25,449 nt of DNA from Nitrospinae bacterium CG22_combo_CG10-13_8_21_14_all_47_10 (lineage in GTDB: Bacteria; Nitrospinota; Nitrospinia; Nitrospinales; VA-1), in contig PCTK01000057.1 in assembly GCA_002786505.1 (NCBI GenBank), positions 3,242-28,690 on the forward strand, given 5' to 3'. The position numbers and the translations under genes were made by a program. The notes under the pieces are model-generated. The model ran no database searches. It was not told the DNA's origin and saw only the letters and a list, made by a program, of their open reading frames with translations. Position 1 is the first letter of the stretch; every line of letters starts with the position of its first letter. Below, in pieces: positions 23,128 to 25,449 of the stretch.

Positions 23128-23957
23128 TCACACTCATCACCGACTTCGGCCTAGATGACCCTTTTGTCGGCATCATGAAAGGGGTCATTCTCAATATTGT
23201 GCCCGATGCCCAGATCGTTGACATAACTCACAATATCGAGCCGCAAAATATTACCCAGGCGGCGTTGACCCTAAACGCCACCTATCCCTGGTTTCCCAGA
23301 AAGACGATCCATGTGGTGGTTGTCGACCCCGGTGTGGGAGGTGGTTTTGCACCGCAAAGCAAGGTCTCCACAAAAAAAACCCGCGACCCCGGATTGGTAA
23401 TCCGACGAGCCATGGTCGTACAATCCAAATTCCAGACCTTTGTAGGACCCGACAATGGAGTACTCACTCCTGCTTTCTATCCTGATAGCAAGGCTTATGA
23501 GATCACCAATAAAAAATATTTTCTTAAAAAGGTTTCCAACACCTTTCACGGACGCGATGTATTTGCTCCCTGCGCGGGGTGGCTCGCCAGCGGTGTCCAA
23601 CCGGCCAAAATAGGACCTAGAGTGTTGAAGCCCGTCCACCAGGACCTTCCCAAGCCCCAGTTAAAAGGGGCAACCCTTCACGGAGAAATTATTCATATTG
23701 ATCGCTTTGGCAACCTCACCACCAATATTCCGGAAGAATTAATCCACGAAACCTTTATTTCTTCCGATACAATAAAGGTGCAGATCGGAAAGCATAGCAT
23801 TGATGGACTCGTCACCGGCTATTACCAGATGAAACCCGGTCAAGCCGGAGCCATCATCAACAGTTGGAACCATCTGGAAATCTTCTGCCGTGAAAACAAC
23901 GCCCAAAAAAAACTGAAAGCCAGGGTCGGGCAGTCCGTAACCCTGAAAACCAGCTAA
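23115..23957 (+). CDS. SAM hydroxide adenosyltransferase (DUF62 / SAM hydrolase family) with a loop insertion
   Basis: From the ATG at 23115 (280 residues) the protein matches the family that splits SAM with water into adenosine and methionine and is related to fluorinases and chlorinases. Seen in order are TDFGLDDPFVGIMKG (9-23), VVDPGVG (69-75), FVGPDNG (109-115), FHGRDVFAP (144-152) and HIDRFGN (194-200). The family triad Asp-Arg-His is probably D71, R97 and H145. The Arg normally lies 7 residues after the Asp but here lies 26 after, because about 19 residues (around 76-95) are inserted between DPGVG and RR. A longer frame opens at 22998, inside mtaB, but its extra 39 residues are not family-like. 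The start overlaps mtaB by 13 bp. Confidence 0.9.
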   Translation: MRPVITLITDFGLDDPFVGIMKGVILNIVPDAQIVDITHNIEPQNITQAALTLNATYPWFPRKTIHVVVVDPGVGGGFAPQSKVSTKKTRDPGLVIRRAMVVQSKFQTFVGPDNGVLTPAFYPDSKAYEITNKKYFLKKVSNTFHGRDVFAPCAGWLASGVQPAKIGPRVLKPVHQDLPKPQLKGATLHGEIIHIDRFGNLTTNIPEELIHETFISSDTIKVQIGKHSIDGLVTGYYQMKPGQAGAIINSWNHLEIFCRENNAQKKLKARVGQSVTLKTS

Positions 23958-24021
23958 ACCAGAACTATTTATGGATGACTCTCATTAAAAAAGGGTCTCT
24001 CCATTTAACCGGTTATTGATC

Positions 24022-24480
24022 GTGAGTGACATCAAAATTATCTGCCAGAACAAAAAGGCCCGCCACGACTATTCCATCGAAGACACAATGGAAGCAGGAA
24101 TTATGCTGAAAGGCACAGAAGTAAAATCCCTGAGAAACGGAAAAGCCAACCTGGTCGACAGTTACGCCATCATTGATGGAGAAGAGGCCTGGTTACTCCA
24201 CTTCCATATTGATGCTTACACCCCTGCCACGCAGTTCAACCATCACCCCATGCGAAAACGCAAACTGCTTTTGCATAAAAAAGAGATCAATAAACTCATC
24301 GGGAAAACCCAGGAAAAAGGCTGTACTCTGGTACCCTTGAAAGTTTATTTTAAAAACGGAAAAGCAAAAGTAGAAATAGGAATTGCCAAAGCAAAAAAAC
24401 TCTACGACAAACGCGCCTCGATCAAAAAGCGCGAATCCGACCGCGAAATCGACCGGGCCATGAAATCCCGGAATAGGTGA
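24022..24480 (+). CDS. smpB: SmpB, SsrA (tmRNA)-binding protein
   Basis: SmpB carries tmRNA into stalled ribosomes for trans-translation. From GTG 24022 it has 152 residues, and a TTG at 24016 would add two. No Shine-Dalgarno site separates these options, and GTG is chosen because MSDIKII is a more usual beginning. Family elements are ICQNKKARHDYSIEDTMEAG, the KGTEVKSLRNGKANLVDSYA core, and a basic C-terminal tail (KKLYDKRASIKKRESDREID) that folds in the mRNA channel. It follows the DUF62 gene by 64 bp on the same strand. An ssrA gene often lies nearby in bacteria, but none is visible in this window. Confidence 0.96.
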   Translation: MSDIKIICQNKKARHDYSIEDTMEAGIMLKGTEVKSLRNGKANLVDSYAIIDGEEAWLLHFHIDAYTPATQFNHHPMRKRKLLLHKKEINKLIGKTQEKGCTLVPLKVYFKNGKAKVEIGIAKAKKLYDKRASIKKRESDREIDRAMKSRNR

Positions 24481-24493
24481 ATCATTGAAATAA

Positions 24494-24826
24494 TTACAAG
24501 AGGGCAATCAATAAGCTCTTTTTATCAAGAGATTCATGAAGCCTCTCCAAATTTTTCTTACTTAATTCTCCAACGGAATTTTCCTTTTCATAAGCTAGAA
24601 AAATTCCTCCGCCCACAGTTACAACAAGTGCTGAAGCTAAAATTCAAGTCCATAATCCCTTATTTTCTTTACCAAGAACATATAAAAACAATAAAACAAA
24701 AATGGCCAGCCCAGATAAACCCCAAGGTTGCTCGAAGATTGCACTCCAATTTTTGATATTGAACATGATAGGATCTTTCAGTGGTTTGCCTTTGCCAAAA
24801 ATATCACGGGAATTATATCTGAGCAA
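24494..24826 (-). pseudogene. Small two-helix membrane protein interrupted by an in-frame TGA
   Basis: On the minus strand a frame from TTG 24826 (or, more plausibly, ATG 24766) encodes a first membrane helix (LSGLAIFVLLFLYVLG) and stops at TGA 24646-24644 after KENKGLWT. The same frame continues without a break for 49 more residues to TAA at 24496-24494. This part contains a second helix (ILASALVVTVGGGIFLAYE) and a charged amphipathic tail (ENSVGELSKKNLERLHESLD). Together they look like one protein of about 90-110 residues with a helical hairpin. A Trp codon TGG changed to TGA would explain it, as would a sequencing error or true readthrough. I do not recognise the family. It fills most of the 450-bp gap between smpB and the toxin gene, an AT-rich stretch. 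Confidence 0.6.
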
Positions 24827-24931
24827 GAAATGGGAATCCTATTAACCTTCAAAAGAAATTTATCAAGGATTCCATAAAAATCTAAAAAATAATTACAGCT
24901 AAATGTATGGACAAATGTCTACGGGTATGAC

Positions 24932-25249
24932 ATGATCAAAATAAAGGGTCTTGGTTTTGACTGGGATGTGGGCAATCGTGAAAAATGCCGAAAACACGGA
25001 CTTGACCTTTTAGAAATTGAAGCTTTTTTCCAGCAAAACCCTGTTTACATTACGCCTGATATCGACCATTCCCAAATGGAAAAAAGATATCTGGCCGCAG
25101 GTCGATCCTCGACAGAGCGTCTCATGTTGGTCGTGTTCACTTTTCGGGAAGGAGCGGGAGGCATACTGATCCGGCCCATCAGCGCCCGCTATATGCACAG
25201 GAAGGAAGCCAGAAAATATGAAGATGAAACTTCCAAAATTGAAAAGTGA
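24932..25249 (+). CDS. brnT: BrnT-family toxin of a type II toxin-antitoxin module
   Basis: This 105-residue protein has the BrnT pattern: an initial FDWDVGNREKCRKHGLDLLE block (WD-x-Kx2-x-KHG type), a central AAGRSSTERLMLVVFTFRE strand pair and a basic end with ISARYMHRKEARKYE. BrnT folds like RelE-type ribonucleases and cuts RNA to stop translation until bound by its antitoxin. The antitoxin frame starts inside the last 32 bases of this gene, the usual toxin-first order of BrnTA. The ATG at 24932 has only weak ribosome-site support (GGGT). The flanking DNA is more AT-rich than the housekeeping genes to the left, which fits an acquired module. Confidence 0.9.
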   Translation: MIKIKGLGFDWDVGNREKCRKHGLDLLEIEAFFQQNPVYITPDIDHSQMEKRYLAAGRSSTERLMLVVFTFREGAGGILIRPISARYMHRKEARKYEDETSKIEK

Positions 25250-25449
25250 TAAGGAAGCAGAGGACTTTCTTGAAAAGGACCTCACAGACTACCTGGATTT
25301 AAAAAAATTCCGGAAGGTTTCCTTTGAGTTCCAACCCAAAACCAAAAAGGTCAATCTCCGCTTCCCGGAAAAACTTCTCGATGCGGTGCGGAAAGAAGCC
25401 AAACGGCAGGGTATTCCTTACCAGAAATACATCCGCCAGGCCGTGGAGC
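25218..25449 (+). CDS. CopG/BrnA-type antitoxin, 3' end outside the window
   Basis: A frame from ATG 25218 (or ATG 25224) stays open to the end of the window, giving 77 codons. The N-terminal part (KLKSDKEAEDFLEKDLTDYL) resembles the toxin-binding start of CopG-type antitoxins. The later KKVNLRFPEKLLDAVRKEAK then YQKYIRQAVE is a ribbon-helix-helix DNA-binding motif. It overlaps the toxin gene by 32 bp, so translation is probably coupled. The pair is expected to repress its own promoter. The stop codon lies beyond the window. Confidence 0.85.
   Translation, partial: MKMKLPKLKSDKEAEDFLEKDLTDYLDLKKFRKVSFEFQPKTKKVNLRFPEKLLDAVRKEAKRQGIPYQKYIRQAVE

Noticed and set aside
24490..24530. Hairpin AAGAG...CTCTT followed by T residues as an smpB terminator
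   Set aside because: The stem is 5 bp with a 13-base loop and lies within the coding part of the interrupted minus-strand gene.
1..25449. tRNA, rRNA, tmRNA, CRISPR array, insertion sequence
   Set aside because: No T-loop-like GGTTCGAATCC outside coding genes, no direct repeat-spacer pattern and no transposase were found by reading. A covariance-model search was not possible.

Overview
The window looks like a chromosomal segment from a Gram-negative (diderm) bacterium. The evidence is a complete rod-shape module (MreB, MreC, MreD, PBP2), an inner-membrane-anchored SurA/PpiD-type chaperone, and a Fis-type nucleoid protein. Coding density is high, many genes overlap by a few bases, and no rRNA, tRNA, CRISPR array or insertion sequence was seen. 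The gene mix would fit a deltaproteobacterium-like or Nitrospinota-like lineage, but this is a low-confidence guess made without any database search.

Layout. (1) Positions 2-2312, plus strand: the 3' part of a TPR protein, then a small secreted two-cysteine protein and a PrxQ/Bcp peroxiredoxin behind a good sigma70 promoter. (2) Positions 2333-6621, minus strand: an M24 (Xaa-Pro type) peptidase, and upstream of it a tightly packed set traB-like, 2-hydroxyacid dehydrogenase, TPMT-type methyltransferase. (3) uvrB on the plus strand, with a 16-bp inverted repeat over its proposed -35 region. (4) Minus strand: a PilZ-domain protein, then the operon mreB-mreC-mreD-mrdA (8796-13823) with a clear promoter and a clear intrinsic terminator. 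(5) A PpiD-like foldase on the plus strand (14083-16014). (6) A minus-strand operon (16067-21602) in the order fis-like, GlmU uridylyltransferase domain alone, GlmU-like two-domain protein, glmS, and a thiD-thiN fusion, behind a strong promoter. (7) Plus strand: mtaB, a SAM hydroxide adenosyltransferase (DUF62) and smpB. (8) An AT-rich accessory tail (24481-25449): a small two-helix membrane protein broken by an in-frame TGA, and a BrnT-type toxin with an overlapping CopG/BrnA-type antitoxin that runs off the window.

How the genes work together. Regions 4 and 6 both serve cell-wall construction. GlmS makes glucosamine-6-phosphate, and the GlmU-type proteins should supply UDP-GlcNAc for peptidoglycan. 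MreBCD and PBP2 direct lateral-wall synthesis. The most interesting feature is how GlmU is arranged: a catalytically normal but single-domain uridylyltransferase sits beside a second, archaeal-GlmU-like two-domain protein. That second protein has lost the consensus catalytic residues of both its nucleotidyltransferase half and its acetyltransferase half. The step from GlcN-1-P to GlcNAc-1-P is therefore unexplained by canonical residues here. Other points worth a look are the ThiD-ThiN fusion, a roughly 19-residue insertion inside the catalytic loop of the DUF62 enzyme, the palindrome at uvrB, and the TGA-interrupted membrane protein.
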